Shown: positions 8,973 to 9,270 of the stretch, piece by piece
Layout of the letters: each line of letters starts with the position of its first letter
Numbering within the stretch: the stretch's first letter is position 1
Source of the DNA: Dechloromonas sp.
GTDB taxonomy: Bacteria > Pseudomonadota > Gammaproteobacteria > Burkholderiales > Rhodocyclaceae
Assembly: GCA_013363835.1 (NCBI GenBank)
Contig: CP054864.1
Span: forward strand, 2,028,131-2,037,400
DNA length: 9,270 nucleotides
Direction: 5' to 3'
The notes under the pieces: model-generated
Told to the model about the DNA's origin: nothing
Database searches by the model: none
The model's input: only the letters and a program-made list of their open reading frames with translations
Translations under genes and position numbers: made by a program

Positions 8973-9077
8973 TCACAACAGTATCCAATAGACACGAAAG
9001 TGCCGAAAATTGTCACAATCCATGACGTTATTTGGCACAAAAATCAGCTGAGAGTTCGCAAGACGATGCAACGACAT
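8973..9077 (-). pseudogene. duplicated 5' stub of the TPR-GT9 gene, fused to the pilin upstream region
   Basis: The second repeat copy carries the same GGAGG site, ATG and first codons (MSLHRLANS) as the gene at 6790-8329. At the duplication joint (9048-9052) the frame runs into the pilin upstream region and ends at a TGA (8973-8975) after 34 codons. It is a by-product of the duplication. It could be translated as a short peptide if the second pilin's terminator is leaky, but nothing suggests a function. Confidence 0.5.
9009..9019. promoter_or_regulatory. palindrome ATTGTCACAAT, candidate activator site
   Basis: A perfect 5-1-5 palindrome about 120 bases upstream of the predicted pilin start of transcription. 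That distance suits an enhancer-binding activator of sigma-54. No binding protein can be named from sequence. Confidence 0.3.
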
Positions 9078-9146
9078 TCGGTCGCAGCAACCTCCGAACT
9101 GAGGAGATCAAGCTAATCAATCCAGATCGCATCTACACACCAGAAA

Positions 9147-9177
9147 ATAAAAAGCCACCTCCAACAACGAGGTGGCT
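9147..9177 (-). terminator. intrinsic terminator of the second pilin copy
   Basis: The same perfect 9-bp stem (9153-9161 with 9169-9177) and 7-base loop as at 8396-8426, followed on the minus strand by a T run interrupted by one A (one T shorter here). It lies 16 bases after the second pilin's stop. Confidence 0.85.
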
Positions 9178-9193
9178 AGCTTTACGATTCGGA

Positions 9194-9270
9194 TTACCCG
9201 CGGCAGGAACCCGGCATCAGGCTGGTCGGAGTACCAGTACAAGTCCAAGTCTGAATGTCGCGTGCGGTAG
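9194..9270 (-). CDS. second type IV pilin copy, C-terminal fragment (window edge)
   Basis: The last 77 bases of a pilin gene, ending at TAA 9194-9196, identical to the end of the intact pilin. It encodes the same C-terminal loop with both cysteines ([18 protein letters not shown]). The rest lies outside the window, so whether the N-terminal and central parts are also identical is unknown. It is upstream of the intact pilin in the same orientation. Confidence 0.85.
   Translation of the reverse strand, partial: TARDIQTWTCTGTPTSLMPGSCRG

Larger units (their letters stand above)
8298..9047. repeat. tandem duplication unit, complete copy (about 750 bp)
   Basis: The unit starts at CTGAG (8298-8302) within codons near the 5' end of the TPR-GT9 gene and runs leftwards-transcribed through that gene's start, the pilin terminator, the pilin and its upstream region. 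The next copy begins at CTGAG 9048-9052. Over the 220 or so bases where both copies are visible they differ only by a few 1-2 base indels and a short mismatch next to the terminator (CAC versus TTT). The spacing is 750 bases at the left edge and 752 at the pilin stop. Confidence 0.85.
9048..9270. repeat. tandem duplication unit, second copy, cut by the window edge
   Basis: Matches 8298-8518 nearly base for base: GT9 start codons, intergenic region, terminator and the last 77 bases of the pilin, which are identical. How far it extends to the right is not visible. Confidence 0.85.

Noticed and set aside
8973..9077. A genuine small gene upstream of the pilin
   Set aside because: Its first codons are a copy of the TPR-GT9 start and the rest is pilin upstream DNA, so it is explained by the duplication joint.
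8298..9270. Insertion sequence or transposon as the source of the repeat
   Set aside because: No transposase, terminal inverted repeats or target-site duplication; the unit contains only resident pilin-locus DNA.

Overview
The window looks like a type IV pilin glycosylation locus from a Gram-negative bacterium, most likely a proteobacterium and probably beta. The support is a class IVa pilin with an intact prepilin leader, an imperfect sigma-54-type promoter in front of it, and a following run of TPR-GT9, GT2 and methyltransferase genes of the kind used to build and cap surface glycans. No rRNA, tRNA, CRISPR array or insertion sequence is visible, so the taxon is inference from protein style only.

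Layout, left to right. From 1 to about 2187 on the plus strand is one long polytopic membrane protein, open at the window's left edge, with GT-C-like features. It converges with a minus-strand gene set that fills the rest of the window. In transcription order (right to left) that set is: the 3' end of a second pilin copy (9194-9270); an intact 136-aa pilin (8442-8852) with its own ribosome binding site, candidate promoter and intrinsic terminator; a TPR plus GT9-like glycosyltransferase (6790-8329); a 104-aa protein of unknown function (6474-6788); two paralogous GT2 glycosyltransferases (5663-6452 and 4795-5589); a zinc-ribbon SAM-dependent methyltransferase (4022-4801); and a second TPR plus GT9-like glycosyltransferase (2174-3997). 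Gaps are -7 to about 75 bases, so everything below the pilin terminator looks like one operon.

Nearly every gene except the intact pilin is broken by single-base frame changes, about 35 to 45 in 8.2 kb. When the frames are stitched together, domain order, gene length, ribosome binding sites and start/stop junctions all come out right, and several shifts lie in homopolymers. I read this mainly as an unpolished, indel-rich sequence rather than a field of pseudogenes. The CDS coordinates below therefore span stitched genes, and residue positions are approximate.

The right end holds a recent tandem duplication with a period of about 750 bases. The repeated unit carries the pilin, its terminator, its upstream region and the first codons of the downstream TPR-GT9 gene.

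Working model (inference): the Ser/Thr-rich pilin is the acceptor, the GT9- and GT2-type enzymes assemble or transfer a glycan, the methyltransferase modifies it, and the GT-C-like membrane protein may act on a lipid-linked sugar. No pilin oligosaccharyltransferase (PglL/TfpO) is recognised in the window.
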